A stretch of DNA of 64,000 nucleotides from Ignavibacteriota bacterium (GCA_016212665.1 JACREZ010000037.1:1-64000); one strand, 5' to 3'; counted from the first letter of the stretch, positions 16,612 through 27,202 are shown. Translations and numbers: made by a program. Notes: generated by a model from the letters alone, not told the origin.

Positions 16612-17892
16612 ATGAAAAAAATAGTTAATCCCGAAAAACAACACTGGGTTGAATTATCAAAAAGACCAATTAAATCATCTCAGGATTTAGAAAAAATAGT
16701 TTACAGTATTTTCGAAAACATACGAGAAAATGGAGACAAAGCGCTTCTTGAGTACACTTCACTTTTTGATAATGTGACTCTGAATTCCATCGTTGTCGAA
16801 TATCAAAAAATCGAAGACGCATTGAATACAGTTTCACTAGAACTCAAAGAGGCAATTGCCTTAGCCAAAGGAAATATTGAAAAATTTCATGCCTCTCAGA
16901 TTCAAGAAAAAAAAATTATCGAAACTACAAAAGGGGTGAAATGCTGGAGAGAGAACAGGCCCATCGAGAAGATAGGAATCTATATTCCGGGTGGTTCGGC
17001 TCCTCTTTTTTCCACCGTTTTGATGTTGGGGATACCAGCAATACTAGCAGGTTGTAAGGAAATCGTACTTTGTACACCACCCGGTAGCAATGGTGAAATA
17101 GATCCGGCTATTTTATTTACAGCCAACTTAATAGGTATTAAATCAATATTTCGCGTTGGCGGCATTCAAGCAATCGGGGCTTTAACTTTTGGTACCGAAA
17201 GCATTTCTAAAGTAGATAAAATATTTGGACCCGGAAATCAATATGTAACTGCGGCAAAACAAATTGCTCAAAGATATGGTGTGGCTATTGACTTGCCAGC
17301 GGGCCCGAGTGAAGTATTAGTCATCGCTGATAAATATTGCAATCCTGAATTTGTAGCAGCCGATTTATTATCACAAGCCGAACATGGTGCTGATAGTCAA
17401 GTAATTCTTTTGTCAGACAACGAACAAGTTATTTTAGATACTATTGCATGTTTGGAAGAGCAGTTGGATACATTGCCCAGAAAAGATATCATAGAAGCGG
17501 CAATGAAAAATAGCAAAGCAATTCTGTTAAAAAATCTACACGATTGCATTGAGTTCAGTAATGTATTTGCACCCGAACATTTACTCTTATCTATAGAATA
17601 TCCCGAGTCGTTGATTGATAAAATCAACAATGCCGGTTCAGTTTTTTTAGGGAATTACAGTTGCGAAAGCGCAGGTGATTATGCCAGCGGAACAAATCAC
17701 ACGTTACCCACTAATGGTTATGCCCGTAATTATAGTGGCGTTTCAATAGATAGCTTCGTAAAAAAAATCACCTTTCAAGAACTTAGTAAAGAAGGACTTC
17801 ATAACATTGGATCTGTTATTGAAATTATGGCGGAAGCCGAACAATTGATAGCCCATAAAAATGCTGTTACAATTCGATTAAAGACTTTATAA
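16612..17892 (+). CDS. hisD: Histidinol dehydrogenase HisD
   Basis: This 426-residue protein has the signature segments IYIPGGSAPLFSTVLMLGIPA, FGPGNQYVTAAKQ, LPAGPSEVLVIAD and the zinc-ligand region LSQAEHGADSQ. It catalyses the last two oxidations from histidinol to histidine. ATG directly follows the hisG stop. The length is standard for HisD. It is transcribed with the seven other his genes. Confidence 0.96.
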   Translation: MKKIVNPEKQHWVELSKRPIKSSQDLEKIVYSIFENIRENGDKALLEYTSLFDNVTLNSIVVEYQKIEDALNTVSLELKEAIALAKGNIEKFHASQIQEKKIIETTKGVKCWRENRPIEKIGIYIPGGSAPLFSTVLMLGIPAILAGCKEIVLCTPPGSNGEIDPAILFTANLIGIKSIFRVGGIQAIGALTFGTESISKVDKIFGPGNQYVTAAKQIAQRYGVAIDLPAGPSEVLVIADKYCNPEFVAADLLSQAEHGADSQVILLSDNEQVILDTIACLEEQLDTLPRKDIIEAAMKNSKAILLKNLHDCIEFSNVFAPEHLLLSIEYPESLIDKINNAGSVFLGNYSCESAGDYASGTNHTLPTNGYARNYSGVSIDSFVKKITFQELSKEGLHNIGSVIEIMAEAEQLIAHKNAVTIRLKTL

Positions 17893-17893
17893 G

Positions 17894-18925
17894 ATGTTCG
17901 ATTTAAATAAAATCATCCGCCCTAACATTCACACACTCAAACCTTACTCAAGCGCCAGAGATGAATTTTCCGGTAAAGAAGGCGTTTTTTTAGATGCTAA
18001 CGAAAATCCTTTTGGAGAATTAAATCGCTATCCCGATCCGCATCAAAATGAACTGAAAAAGAAACTTGCCCAATTAAAAGGAACGACTACGGAAAATATT
18101 TTTATCGGCAATGGAAGCGATGAAGTTATTGATTTGGCTTTTAAACTATTTTGCAATCCAGGGATTGATAAAGCCCTGATTTTCTCACCGACTTACGGAA
18201 TGTATGAAGTATCAGCAAATATCAACAATATTGAATTGATTAAACTACCCCTGAATAATGAATTTCAAATAAATATAGCAGCCGTAACAAACTATCTTTT
18301 TGATGAACAGGTGAAATTAATTTTTATCTGCTCACCCAATAATCCAACAGGTAATTGCATCAATACTAAAGATATTGAATTTATCTTGGTGAATTTTCAA
18401 GGTGTAGTGATGATTGATGAGGCGTATATTGATTTTAGTGAAAAAACTTCTTGGCTTGAACAATTGAACCAGTATTCTAATTTGATTGTAATTCAAACAT
18501 TTAGCAAAGCATGGGGCTTAGCGGCTGCAAGAGTTGGAATAGCGTATTCTACTATGGCAATCATTCAATTCTTTACTAAAGTAAAACCTCCTTATAATGT
18601 TAGCCTGCTCAATCAACAAGCGGCAATCGATGCCCTGTCTAAAAAAGAGGAGTTTGAAAAAAATAAAAAAATCATTTTAACGGAAAAGAGAATGCTGGAA
18701 GCCGCACTTCGTGATAGTAGCCTCATAAAACGAATATATCCCTCTGATGCTAATTTTCTCTTGGTTGAAGTCATTGATGCTAACCAAATTTACAGTGATT
18801 TAGTGCGTAGAAAAATCATTACCCGAAATAGACATAGTGTAATCTATAATTGTATCAGGATAACAGTGGGAAGCCCGGAAGAAAATCAAGCATTAATAAA
18901 CGCTTTAAGAGAAATGTCAAAATGA
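17894..18925 (+). CDS. hisC: Histidinol-phosphate aminotransferase HisC
   Basis: This 343-residue fold-type I PLP aminotransferase has SPNNPTGN, the acidic [11 protein letters not shown] and the catalytic lysine in [13 protein letters not shown]. It converts imidazole-acetol phosphate to histidinol phosphate. The stop TGA overlaps the ATG of hisB (ATGA). Confidence 0.95.
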   Translation: MFDLNKIIRPNIHTLKPYSSARDEFSGKEGVFLDANENPFGELNRYPDPHQNELKKKLAQLKGTTTENIFIGNGSDEVIDLAFKLFCNPGIDKALIFSPTYGMYEVSANINNIELIKLPLNNEFQINIAAVTNYLFDEQVKLIFICSPNNPTGNCINTKDIEFILVNFQGVVMIDEAYIDFSEKTSWLEQLNQYSNLIVIQTFSKAWGLAAARVGIAYSTMAIIQFFTKVKPPYNVSLLNQQAAIDALSKKEEFEKNKKIILTEKRMLEAALRDSSLIKRIYPSDANFLLVEVIDANQIYSDLVRRKIITRNRHSVIYNCIRITVGSPEENQALINALREMSK

Positions 18926-20013
18926 AAAAAGTACTTTTTATAGATAGAGATGGAACGCTTGTTATTGAACCTCCTATTGATTCCCAGTTGGACAGATTGG
19001 AAAAATTGGAATTTTATCCTTGCGTTTTCCAATACCTATCTCGAATTGCAAAAGAATTAGATTACGATTTAGTCATGGTAACCAACCAGGACGGTTTGGG
19101 CACAGCATCATTCCCCGAAGACACTTTTTGGCCAAGTCAGAATAAAATTATTCAGGCTTTTCAAAATGAAGGTGTCGTATTTTCTGAAATCCTTATTGAC
19201 AAAAGTCTTCCGGCAGATAACTCACCTACTCGTAAACCGGGAACTGCAATGCTTACCCATTATATGAACGGGAAGTATGATTTAGATAATTCATACGTTA
19301 TTGGGGACAGACTTACAGATGTACAATTGGCGAAAAATTTACAGTGTCAATCTATATTTTTAGGTAAAGAAAAAAATACGGGAGCTACTTTAACAACTTC
19401 AAGTTGGGAACATATTTATCAGTATCTAAAAGAAAAACCCAGAACTGCCAAAACAGTAAGAAAAACTTCGGAAACAGAAATTAGCGTCGTACTAAACTTT
19501 GATGGTTCCGGGAACAGTATTATTTCAACCGGAATAAGATTTTTCGATCACATGTTAGAACAAATTTCAAAACATGGAAATATAGATTTGGAAATTAGTG
19601 TTATTGGAGATTTAGACATTGACGAACACCATACTATTGAAGATGTAGCCATCACCTTAGGAACCACATTCATACAAGCGCTTGGAGACAAAAAAGGAAT
19701 ACAACGCTTTGGCTTTTTACTTCCTATGGATGATTGTTTGGCACAAGTGGCTATTGATTTTGGCGGTCGTCCTTATTTAGTGTGGGATGCAAAATTCACG
19801 CGAGAAAAAATTGGTGAAATGCCTACTGAAATGTTCATGCATTTTTTTAAATCATTCAGCGACAATGCTAAATGCAACCTTCATATAAAAGCAGAAGGTG
19901 GAAATGAACACCACAAAATTGAGTCTATCTTTAAGGCTTTTGCAATGGCGATTAAAATGGCTGTTAGTAAAACAAATAATTTTTCTATTCCTAGCACTAA
20001 GGGGAGTTTATGA
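18922..20013 (+). CDS. hisB: Bifunctional HisB: histidinol phosphatase / IGP dehydratase
   Basis: The start is ATG 18922 in the ATGA overlap with hisC; an earlier in-frame ATG at 18850 lies inside hisC. The N-terminal domain is HAD-type phosphatase ([35 protein letters not shown]). The C-terminal domain (from about residue 170) is imidazoleglycerol-phosphate dehydratase with [13 protein letters not shown] and [11 protein letters not shown], both metal-binding, then [14 protein letters not shown]. The fused form is found in enterobacteria and many Bacteroidota. Length 363 residues. Confidence 0.95.
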   Translation: MKKVLFIDRDGTLVIEPPIDSQLDRLEKLEFYPCVFQYLSRIAKELDYDLVMVTNQDGLGTASFPEDTFWPSQNKIIQAFQNEGVVFSEILIDKSLPADNSPTRKPGTAMLTHYMNGKYDLDNSYVIGDRLTDVQLAKNLQCQSIFLGKEKNTGATLTTSSWEHIYQYLKEKPRTAKTVRKTSETEISVVLNFDGSGNSIISTGIRFFDHMLEQISKHGNIDLEISVIGDLDIDEHHTIEDVAITLGTTFIQALGDKKGIQRFGFLLPMDDCLAQVAIDFGGRPYLVWDAKFTREKIGEMPTEMFMHFFKSFSDNAKCNLHIKAEGGNEHHKIESIFKAFAMAIKMAVSKTNNFSIPSTKGSL

Positions 20014-20588
20014 TAGCAATCATACAATACAACGCGGGGAATGTTACATCAGTAAAAAATGCGATAACAAGACTCGGTCACGAGTGCATTATTACCGACA
20101 ATAAAGAAGAGATACTTAATGCTAAAAAAGTGATCTTTCCCGGTGTGGGTGAAGCAAGTTCGGCTATGAAGTATTTAAGAGAACGGGAACTCGACAAAAC
20201 AATTCTGTCTTTAGAACAACCTTCGTTAGGCATTTGTTTGGGCTTACAATTGATGTGTTCATTTTCTGAAGAAGCAAATACAGAATGTCTTGGTATATTT
20301 GATTCCAGGGTAAGAAAATTTCCATCCAAAGAGAAAGTGCCGCATATGGGCTGGAATGATTTTACTTTTACAAAAGGTGAGCTATTTAATGGAATTGAAA
20401 AGACAGATAATGTCTATTATGTGCATAGTTATTATGCTGATATTTGTCCGCAAACTATAGCCGAGTGTAATTATAGCGTATCCTTTAGCGCGGCTATTCA
20501 GAAAAACAATTTTTATGCTACCCAGTTTCACCCTGAAAAATCTGCCGCCGTTGGCGAAAGAATCCTTAAAAACTTTTTAGCATTATGA
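20010..20588 (+). CDS. hisH: Imidazole glycerol phosphate synthase subunit HisH
   Basis: This 192-residue class I glutamine amidotransferase carries [10 protein letters not shown], the nucleophile motif [10 protein letters not shown] and the catalytic His/Glu in TQFHPEKSA. It supplies ammonia to HisF. It overlaps hisB and hisA by four bases on each side. Confidence 0.95.
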   Translation: MIAIIQYNAGNVTSVKNAITRLGHECIITDNKEEILNAKKVIFPGVGEASSAMKYLRERELDKTILSLEQPSLGICLGLQLMCSFSEEANTECLGIFDSRVRKFPSKEKVPHMGWNDFTFTKGELFNGIEKTDNVYYVHSYYADICPQTIAECNYSVSFSAAIQKNNFYATQFHPEKSAAVGERILKNFLAL

Positions 20589-21298
20589 GAATCATTCCGG
20601 CAATAGACATCATTGAAGGAAAATGTGTTCGCTTAACCAAGGGTGATTATGAGACCAAAATCATTTACAACGAAAATCCTTTGGAGGTTGCCATTGAATT
20701 TGAAGACAATGGAATGAATTTTCTTCATCTGGTAGATTTAGATGGAGCAAAATCAAAGCACATTGTGAATCATAAAATCTTGGAACAAATCGCCTCTCGT
20801 ACAAACTTAAAAATAGATTTCGGCGGTGGGCTAAGGAGTAATGAAGATATAGCAATAGCTTTTAACAGTGGCGCTTCTCAAATCACGGGAGGAAGTATTG
20901 CTGTACATGATAAAACATTGTTTCTCTCGTGGTTATCTCGGTATGGCTCCGATAAAATAGTATTGGGTGCCGATTGTAATGAATGGAAAATTTCAACTAA
21001 CGGCTGGTTAAATCAATCAACAATTAACATAATTGATTTTATCAAAGGCTACGAGCAAAGTGGAATTCAATATGTTATTAGCACCGATATTTCAAAAGAT
21101 GGAATGTTGCAAGGAACTTCCAATGACTTATATGCTGATATACTGAAAGCAACAAATGTAAAATTGATTGCAAGCGGTGGAGTATCATCAATTCAAGATT
21201 TGAATGATTTGAAAATAATTGGTTGCGAAGGCGTTATTATCGGTAAAGCCATTTATGAAGGGAAAATCACCTTAAAAGAACTTACGGGATTATGTTAA
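20585..21298 (+). CDS. hisA: ProFAR isomerase HisA
   Basis: This 237-residue (beta-alpha)8 barrel has the catalytic Asp in [14 protein letters not shown], the phosphate loops DFGGGLRS and ASGGVSS, and the second catalytic Asp in STDISKDGM. It isomerises ProFAR to PRFAR. The start overlaps the hisH stop. Confidence 0.95.
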   Translation: MRIIPAIDIIEGKCVRLTKGDYETKIIYNENPLEVAIEFEDNGMNFLHLVDLDGAKSKHIVNHKILEQIASRTNLKIDFGGGLRSNEDIAIAFNSGASQITGGSIAVHDKTLFLSWLSRYGSDKIVLGADCNEWKISTNGWLNQSTINIIDFIKGYEQSGIQYVISTDISKDGMLQGTSNDLYADILKATNVKLIASGGVSSIQDLNDLKIIGCEGVIIGKAIYEGKITLKELTGLC

Positions 21299-22044
21299 AA
21301 AAAAGAATTATAGCATGTCTTGACATTCAAGATGGGAGAACCGTAAAAGGAGTCAATTTCATTAACATCATAGATGCCGGCGACCCGGTTGAATTAGCAA
21401 AAAGATATGTACAAGAAGGCGCTGATGAATTAGTTTTTTTAGACATCACGGCGACTATTGAAAAAAGAAAAAACTTGTCCTCATTAGTTACAAAAATTGC
21501 CGCTGAAATCAATATTCCATTTACCGTTGGTGGTGGAATCAATTCGCTGGAAGATGTGGCAATCATCATTCAATCTGGTGCGGATAAAATTAGTCTTAAT
21601 TCTTCGGCAGTAAAACGACCTGAACTAATAACTGAAATAGCAGAACAATATGGAAATCAATGTGTAGTTGTAGCCATTGACACTAAATTCCTGAATAACG
21701 AATGGATTGTTTTCATTCATGGCGGAAAAACACCTACACGCCTAAAAACTATTGATTGGGCAAAACAGGCAGAGGCATCAGGCGCTGGAGAAATATTGCT
21801 GACCTCTATGAATAACGATGGAACCAAAGATGGTTTTGCCATTGACATAACAAATCAAGTAAGCAAAATTGTAACTATTCCTGTCATCGCTTCCGGTGGT
21901 GCGGGTTTAAAAGTACATTTCAAAAACGTGTTTGAACAAACCCAAGCAAGCGGAGCTTTAGCCGCAAGTGTATTTCACTTTGGAGAAATCTCCATTCCAG
22001 AACTTAAAATTTATTTAAAAAAACAAAATATTGAAGTACGATGA
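21292..22044 (+). CDS. hisF: Imidazole glycerol phosphate synthase subunit HisF
   Basis: This 250-residue barrel cyclase has [23 protein letters not shown], the catalytic Asp in [12 protein letters not shown], and ASGGAG. It pairs with HisH. The start ATG lies 7 bases before the hisA stop ends. Confidence 0.95.
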   Translation: MLKKRIIACLDIQDGRTVKGVNFINIIDAGDPVELAKRYVQEGADELVFLDITATIEKRKNLSSLVTKIAAEINIPFTVGGGINSLEDVAIIIQSGADKISLNSSAVKRPELITEIAEQYGNQCVVVAIDTKFLNNEWIVFIHGGKTPTRLKTIDWAKQAEASGAGEILLTSMNNDGTKDGFAIDITNQVSKIVTIPVIASGGAGLKVHFKNVFEQTQASGALAASVFHFGEISIPELKIYLKKQNIEVR

Positions 22045-22676
22045 ATATAGATTTTCATAAACACGATGGTTTAGTACCGGTAATCATTCAAAACAACAAT
22101 ACGTTACAAGTATTGATGTTGGGCTACATGAACAAAGAAGCATTGGAGAAAACTCAAGCTACCAATACTGTAACATTCTTTAGCCGTAGTAAAAACAGAT
22201 TGTGGACAAAAGGAGAAACTTCCGGCAATTTTTTAATCGTAAAAGACATTCATATTGACTGCGATAACGACGCGATTCTCATTAAAGTTGAACCTCAAGG
22301 ACCCACTTGTCATACGGGCAGTACCTCATGTTTTAAGACAGAAACTCCAAAAGGATTTCTTTATGGATTAGAACAAACCATTGCTCAAAGAATTGAAAAC
22401 AACGAGGAAAAATCATACACAAACCAGCTTTACAAAAGAGGCATTAAGAAAGTAGCTCAAAAAGTCGGAGAAGAATCTGTAGAATTGGTGATTGAAGCCA
22501 TAGATAATAATACTGAATTGTTCAAAAACGAAGCTGCAGATTTGCTCTATCATTTTTTAATACTTCTCAAAGCAAAACAAGTGACATTAGTTGATATTGA
22601 AGAGGTGCTTTATTCAAGGACAAAAAAAAATAGTATGCAACAGCATTACCCAAAAGACGATAATTCGAGTTCTTGA
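22041..22676 (+). CDS. hisI: Bifunctional HisIE
   Basis: This 211-residue fusion has an N-terminal PRA-cyclohydrolase (His[48 protein letters not shown]) followed from about residue 120 by PRA-pyrophosphohydrolase (His[28 protein letters not shown]). It closes the operon with an ATGA overlap. The 205 bases downstream hold a T9 run at about 22689 but no convincing terminator stem. Confidence 0.95.
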   Translation: MNIDFHKHDGLVPVIIQNNNTLQVLMLGYMNKEALEKTQATNTVTFFSRSKNRLWTKGETSGNFLIVKDIHIDCDNDAILIKVEPQGPTCHTGSTSCFKTETPKGFLYGLEQTIAQRIENNEEKSYTNQLYKRGIKKVAQKVGEESVELVIEAIDNNTELFKNEAADLLYHFLILLKAKQVTLVDIEEVLYSRTKKNSMQQHYPKDDNSSS

Positions 22677-22881
22677 TTGAGAGATACTTTTTTTTTCAAT
22701 GAAAAAGTCAACGTCGGCATTATCTCCCATACGATCTCGTGAGAATAGAGAGTTCAGAGGCTTATTAAGTTCGGGGATGCATTTGTTGTTTGCAAAATAC
22801 AGACGCTCTCCAACTACAAATTAAATGTTCATAACCAATATTCAAGGAAGTTCTACTTCCAACCCCATGATGAATCAGACT

Positions 22882-24099
22882 CTATTTTTTCTCCACTTCC
22901 CTCATCACCCTTAAAAAATTCTCTCCCAGAATTTTCTTAACATCTGATTCTTTGTATCCGCGGTTTAACAATTCTCGGGTGATGTTTGGAAAACAGGAAA
23001 CATCATCCATTTCACCCGGCACAGCGGTAATGCCATCGAAATCGGAGCCGACACCGACATGGTCAACGCCCACGAGTTTGACAACATAATCAAAATGGTC
23101 AATCAACATGCTTAACGGCGGACGAATTTTCAGGTATTCCTTAAATAACATTTCCCACACTAAAAAATCTTCGAGCCATTCAGGTCCTTTGTGCGCTTTC
23201 TTTAGTGAGTCTATCTGATGTTTGTACTCTTCGTGAAGCACATCTTCCTTCGCACTGAATGTGCTATCAATAAACCATGGAGCAAAGTTGATGAACACTA
23301 CTCCACCGCTTTTTGCAATCGCTTTGATTTGGTCATCTTTCAGATTGCGGCGGTGTTGTCGTAGCGCCCACACATCCGAGTGCGAGGCAATCACCGGTTT
23401 TTTTGTTACGCTCATAACATCCCAAAACGTTTGCTCGCCGACATGGGAAACGTCCACCATCATTCCGAGTTCGTTCATTTTCTGCACAACTTTTTTTCCG
23501 AATTCTGTCAGACCTTTATGCTTCAGATGCAAGGTCGTGTCTGTTTCGTCTTTCGCGGATGTAGCCCAATCGGTGCTGTTGTTCCATGTCAGCGTCATAT
23601 ACCGGACGCCACGTTTGTAGAAGTGTTCTAATTTTTTCAAATCATTACCAATCGGATGTCCGCCCTCCATTCCGAGCATCGCGGCAAGTTTCTCCTTCAA
23701 CGCAATGGAAACCGCCTCGTTTGCAGTCCGCGCAAATCCGGTTTGCTCAGGATTTCGTTTGACAAAACTCATGATGGAATCAATCTGCTCGTTTGCCTGC
23801 GCGTAATACGACTGCTTTTTCTTTTCGGGCGGAACCCAAATCGAAAACATTTGAACATCAACACCCCCTTCGATAAAGCGGGGCAAATCCGAATGTCCGT
23901 GCAACGTTCTGAAGGAAATATCTTCGCCGCCGAGAACGCGTTGAACAACATCATTATGCGTATCAACGAGAAGTGCGTTGTAATGAATCGCCCGGTAATT
24001 CGCTCCGAATTGAAATCCGAAGACAAAACATGCAGAGACGACAATCAATAATAAAAAGTACGTTGCTTTGTGGGAGACGAAATGATTGGAGAAGTTCAT
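22882..24099 (-). CDS. Membrane-anchored dipeptidase, peptidase M19 family
   Basis: This 405-residue protein has one N-terminal membrane anchor (FLLLIVVSACFVFGFQFG), then a renal-dipeptidase-like barrel: LLVDTHNDV (HxD zinc ligands), MLGMEGGHPIG, TWNNS, VDVSHVGEQTF, ASHSDVWAL and GVGSDFDGI. It probably hydrolyses dipeptides in the periplasm. The gene is separated from the convergent his operon by about 200 bases. Confidence 0.9.
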   Translation of the reverse strand: MNFSNHFVSHKATYFLLLIVVSACFVFGFQFGANYRAIHYNALLVDTHNDVVQRVLGGEDISFRTLHGHSDLPRFIEGGVDVQMFSIWVPPEKKKQSYYAQANEQIDSIMSFVKRNPEQTGFARTANEAVSIALKEKLAAMLGMEGGHPIGNDLKKLEHFYKRGVRYMTLTWNNSTDWATSAKDETDTTLHLKHKGLTEFGKKVVQKMNELGMMVDVSHVGEQTFWDVMSVTKKPVIASHSDVWALRQHRRNLKDDQIKAIAKSGGVVFINFAPWFIDSTFSAKEDVLHEEYKHQIDSLKKAHKGPEWLEDFLVWEMLFKEYLKIRPPLSMLIDHFDYVVKLVGVDHVGVGSDFDGITAVPGEMDDVSCFPNITRELLNRGYKESDVKKILGENFLRVMREVEKK

Positions 24100-24171
24100 A
24101 GGAACCGAGGAGTTGATGAGTAAAGTGAATACACCGCTTTCTTCATCTCTACGATTGTTGGAGAGAAGACA

Positions 24172-24224
24172 TATTGGTCGAATTTCATTTCGACCTATTG
24201 GAGACGAATTGAAATTCGTCTTAC
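24172..24224. repeat. REP/BIME-like two-hairpin element, copy 3
   Basis: Hairpin 1 (24176-24195) has arms GGTCGAA/TTTCGACC; hairpin 2 (24203-24220) has arms GACGAATT/AAATTCGTC. The flanking tetranucleotides are degenerate (ATTG-like and TTAC). It is related in sequence to copy 1 and sits between the dipeptidase and the H1-like gene. Confidence 0.62.
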
Positions 24225-24234
24225 ATTCGTTTTA

Positions 24235-24264
24235 GACTCCTGCCCGCCAAAGCGGGCAGGAGTC
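24235..24264. terminator. Perfect 13-bp GC-rich hairpin downstream of H1-like gene
   Basis: The arms GACTCCTGCCCGC and GCGGGCAGGAGTC flank a CAAA loop. It lies just downstream of the minus-strand H1-like gene. The T-tract is poor in either direction, so it may be a weak terminator, an mRNA 3'-end stabiliser or another dispersed repeat. Confidence 0.5.
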
Positions 24265-24278
24265 CAATTTTCAAACGA

Positions 24279-24482
24279 TTATTGCGCCGCGGGTTCTTCT
24301 GAACCTTTGGAAACTGCTTTCATTGACTGAACTTCCATTCGGATTTCCTGTGCTTTGCGCTTCAGGTCGTTCATGTGTTTCCGAACGCGTGTTCCTGCTG
24401 ACTTATTTCCCTTCTCGTAAAACTTGACAAAGTCTTTCTCGAAGCTGTTAAGTAATTCATGCAGTTCTGTGTATCTGCCCAT
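24279..24482 (-). CDS. Histone H1-like nucleoid protein (Hc1 family)
   Basis: This 67-residue basic helical protein has FEKDFVKFYEKGNKSAGTRV and RKHMNDLKRKAQEIR, closely similar to the short histone H1-like proteins common in Bacteroidota, in which a KGNKxAGTRxRK core is conserved. It is expected to bind DNA without sequence specificity. A small acidic/Ala tail (EEPAAQ) ends it. It is monocistronic between the dipeptidase and the DHS-family gene. Confidence 0.75.
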   Translation of the reverse strand: MGRYTELHELLNSFEKDFVKFYEKGNKSAGTRVRKHMNDLKRKAQEIRMEVQSMKAVSKGSEEPAAQ

Positions 24483-24569
24483 GGTGACTCCTTGAGTTAA
24501 TTAGTGTGGATGACCCTGCAATGTCTTTCGACGTTACAGTACTGAATTATATTTTTAAACAATCTAATT

Positions 24570-25712
24570 TTATTTCTTTTTCTTTTTTGATTTTGCTTTG
24601 TTGTACTCGCTTGTCAACAACGCCATAAATTCTTCACGCCGTTTGTACAATTTCTTCAACGGTCTCGGCTTGATTTTTTTCAAGGCGTACGATGTCATAA
24701 TCGGAAGAGCAACTGTTGAATCGAGATACGAGACAACTGCATCGCCGAGTGAGTTGGGGTCAACTTTTCCCCACGTGACTGCTTCGCCCGGAGTTGCGCC
24801 GGAAAGTCCGCCGGTATCGGGTCGCGCATCGGTGATTTGTAAAAAGTAATCGTGCCCTTTTTCATTGATGCCGAGAACTTCCTGAATTTGTGGTTCGGTC
24901 TGCAACACAAAATTTTTCGGTGAGCCGCCGCCAATCAAAACAACACTACTCTTTCCACCGCTTCGTTTTGCCGCGAGGACAATCGCTGCGGTTTCATTTA
25001 CGTCAAGCAAAACATCTATACTAATTTTGCTTCCTGTAAGTTTTGTTGCCGCTATGTTCATTCCAATCGAACTGTCGCCCGGCGATGAAGTATAAATCGG
25101 AACACCATAACGATACGCCGCCGCAAGCATACTGCTGTGTTTGATTCTGAGAACTCGTTCACGTTCTGCAACGTATTTACCCATTCGATAATGAAACTCG
25201 GCAGTTCCCATTTCTTTTTGAAATTCTTCAAGCCGAAGAACTTTCCTGAAAAACGCATCTGTCGTCAGCAGAACATCATAATCAAATAAAATATCATAAA
25301 TGCGAATCACTCCTGCTTTGCGAAGCGCCTTATCGTTCACGTTCGGCGAGCCGCGATGCAACGAATGCCCGATTGAAAAATGTGTATCGTGATAGAGATT
25401 CGCACCGGTACTGACAATCCAATCAACAAAGCCCGCTTTCATCAGCGGAACAATGCATGTTCCACCTAATCCTGCCGGAGTTAAAGCGCCTGTTAAACTC
25501 AATCCTACAGTTGATTCAGGCACAAGCATTTTTTGTGTGAATAACTGACATGCTTCTCTCAACCGTGCGGCGTTGTAAGCATTAAAATAATTTTCAACCA
25601 AATTCACAACGCTCGTATTCGGTGCAATCGGTTTTCGTTCGATTGCTTTTCCGGAAAGAAATTTTGTGTGATGTTTTTTCATTTGGTCAATATCGTTTTC
25701 AAAATCGCTCAA
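24570..25712 (-). CDS. Deoxyhypusine synthase-family protein
   Basis: This 380-residue protein matches the deoxyhypusine synthase fold: [13 protein letters not shown] near the NAD site, [24 protein letters not shown], and [11 protein letters not shown], which contains the lysine equivalent to the catalytic residue, then [22 protein letters not shown]. Bacteria lack eIF5A, so these homologues are thought to act in polyamine metabolism (homospermidine-type chemistry); I infer an aminobutyl-transfer role. A Lys-rich tail (KAKSKKKKK) ends the protein. Confidence 0.85.
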   Translation of the reverse strand: MSDFENDIDQMKKHHTKFLSGKAIERKPIAPNTSVVNLVENYFNAYNAARLREACQLFTQKMLVPESTVGLSLTGALTPAGLGGTCIVPLMKAGFVDWIVSTGANLYHDTHFSIGHSLHRGSPNVNDKALRKAGVIRIYDILFDYDVLLTTDAFFRKVLRLEEFQKEMGTAEFHYRMGKYVAERERVLRIKHSSMLAAAYRYGVPIYTSSPGDSSIGMNIAATKLTGSKISIDVLLDVNETAAIVLAAKRSGGKSSVVLIGGGSPKNFVLQTEPQIQEVLGINEKGHDYFLQITDARPDTGGLSGATPGEAVTWGKVDPNSLGDAVVSYLDSTVALPIMTSYALKKIKPRPLKKLYKRREEFMALLTSEYNKAKSKKKKK

Positions 25713-25779
25713 ATATACAAAATTTCAACAACTTGTCAAGCAAAATCTTAAAAAAAATGATTCTTTGACTGATTTTATT

Positions 25780-26544
25780 TTATCCGCATAATACGCTACC
25801 ACCGTTCACATTCAGCACTTCCCCGATTATGTGGTTTGATAAATCCGATGCGAGAAACAAAATCGGTCCGGCAATTTCCTCCGGCGAAGCAATTCTTCCC
25901 CTTGGAATCGAATCGAAAATTCCCTCTTTTTGATTTGAATTCTTGAAAACATGAGAAACCATATCGGTATCAACCCAACCCGGGGCTACACAATTCACCC
26001 AAATTCCATTCCGAATTAACTCAACTGCTATGGATTTTGTAAACGCAATCATTCCTCCCTTTGAGGCTGCGTAATGAGAATAGTTTGCTTCACCTCTCTG
26101 CCCCGCCGTGCTTGAAACATTAATTATTTTGCCATACTTTTGTTTTTTCATTATTGGAACGACGAGATTACATAGGTTAAATGTACCCGTAAGATTGACA
26201 TCAATCGTTCGTTTCCATTGTTCGGGGGACATCGCTCCAATCTTCCCCATTTCCCAAATTCCTGCTGAATTAACAAGCACATCAATCCGCTTGAATTTCT
26301 CAAGTGTTTGCTGAACGATTCGTTCACAATCTGAATACAGTTCAATTTTTCCTTTCAACAAAAGACATTTCCTGCCGAGATTTTTCACAGTGCGTTCTAC
26401 TTCTTCTGCCGCCATCTTATTAGTTTGATACGTTATCGCTATGTTTGCTCCTGCTTGTGCAAACAGCATTGCCGTTGCGGCGCCAATTCCCCTTGAACCG
26501 CCCGTAATCAATACTATCTGATTTGATACATCAATCATGTTCAT
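25780..26544 (-). CDS. SDR-family NAD(P)-dependent oxidoreductase (FabG-like)
   Basis: This 254-residue short-chain dehydrogenase carries TGGSRGIGAAT, NSAGIW, and the catalytic Ser/YxxxK in NVSSTAG...YSHYAASKGG, then APGWVDTDM. This is classical 3-oxoacyl-ACP reductase type, but no fatty-acid neighbours are present, so the substrate is unknown. The start is ATG 26544 or the second Met. Confidence 0.85.
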   Translation of the reverse strand: MNMIDVSNQIVLITGGSRGIGAATAMLFAQAGANIAITYQTNKMAAEEVERTVKNLGRKCLLLKGKIELYSDCERIVQQTLEKFKRIDVLVNSAGIWEMGKIGAMSPEQWKRTIDVNLTGTFNLCNLVVPIMKKQKYGKIINVSSTAGQRGEANYSHYAASKGGMIAFTKSIAVELIRNGIWVNCVAPGWVDTDMVSHVFKNSNQKEGIFDSIPRGRIASPEEIAGPILFLASDLSNHIIGEVLNVNGGSVLCG

Positions 26545-26705
26545 TTTCTTTCATTTGATAAATTATTTGAATTTTTCTCTCCGCGAATGTACTCTTTCTC
26601 GGCAATTTCTCCAACATATAATTCTTCGAAACAGATGAAAACAAAACGAATCAGCCAAATTTCAATACGACAATGACTCCATCGTCAACGACCCAATCAG
26701 ATGTT

Positions 26706-26734
26706 TTGTTTCTTGCACGATGTTTGTTTATATT
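26706..26734 (+). promoter_or_regulatory. Predicted sigma70-like promoter of fur-feoAB
   Basis: TTGTTT (26706-26711), a 17-nt spacer and TATATT (26729-26734) precede the regulator gene. Transcription would begin near 26741, inside the palindromic operator, giving a leader of about 23 nt before the TTG start codon. Confidence 0.55.
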
Positions 26735-26749
26735 TAGACTAAGTCTAAA
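26733..26749. promoter_or_regulatory. Fur-family operator palindrome
   Basis: TTTAGACT-A-AGTCTAAA is a perfect inverted repeat that extends to 10-1-10 at 26731-26751. The 7-1-7 core architecture matches Fur-family boxes, although the sequence differs from the E. coli consensus. It overlaps the predicted -10 box and start site and ends 14 nt before the regulator's start codon, so metal-dependent autorepression of the whole feo operon is likely. Confidence 0.75.
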
Positions 26750-26763
26750 TAAGAATAAGATTT

Positions 26764-27201
26764 TTGGATAATTTAACCGCAATCGAAACTTTTACTCAGT
26801 TTCTTCAAACAAAGCAACTCCGTGTTACTCAGGAACGGCTCTCCTTGGTTGAAGAAATTATGAATACCGATGGTCACTTTGATGCCGACCAACTCTATTC
26901 AATTCTGAGGACAAAAGGAACAAAGGCATCGCGGGCGACGGTCTACAACACGCTCGACCTTCTCGTTCAGTGCGGATTGATTTCCAAGTATCGCTTCGGC
27001 GACAACTCATCACGCTACGAAAAAGCATTCGGCAGACCGCGCCACGACCATCTCATTTGTCTCACGTGCGGCGACATCATCGAGTTCGTCAACACAGAGT
27101 TAGACCGGCTTCAAACCGAAGTATGTGAGGAACACAAGTTTCGGTTTGAAAATTCTTCGCTTCAAATTTTTGGAACATGTTCTAAGTGTCAGAAAAAATA
27201 A
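26764..27201 (+). CDS. Fur-family metal-responsive regulator
   Basis: This 145-residue Fur-type regulator has a winged-helix domain (LRVTQERLSLVEEI, SRATVYNTLDLLV), the metal site RHDHLICLTCGDIIEF and a C-terminal CSKC pair. The start must be TTG 26764, because an in-frame TAA lies 18 bases upstream and no other usable start codon lies between. It heads the feoA-feoB operon with a 1-nt gap to feoA. Given the neighbours it probably senses Fe2+; a PerR or Mur role cannot be excluded from sequence alone. Confidence 0.88.
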   Translation: MDNLTAIETFTQFLQTKQLRVTQERLSLVEEIMNTDGHFDADQLYSILRTKGTKASRATVYNTLDLLVQCGLISKYRFGDNSSRYEKAFGRPRHDHLICLTCGDIIEFVNTELDRLQTEVCEEHKFRFENSSLQIFGTCSKCQKK

Positions 27202-27202
27202 T

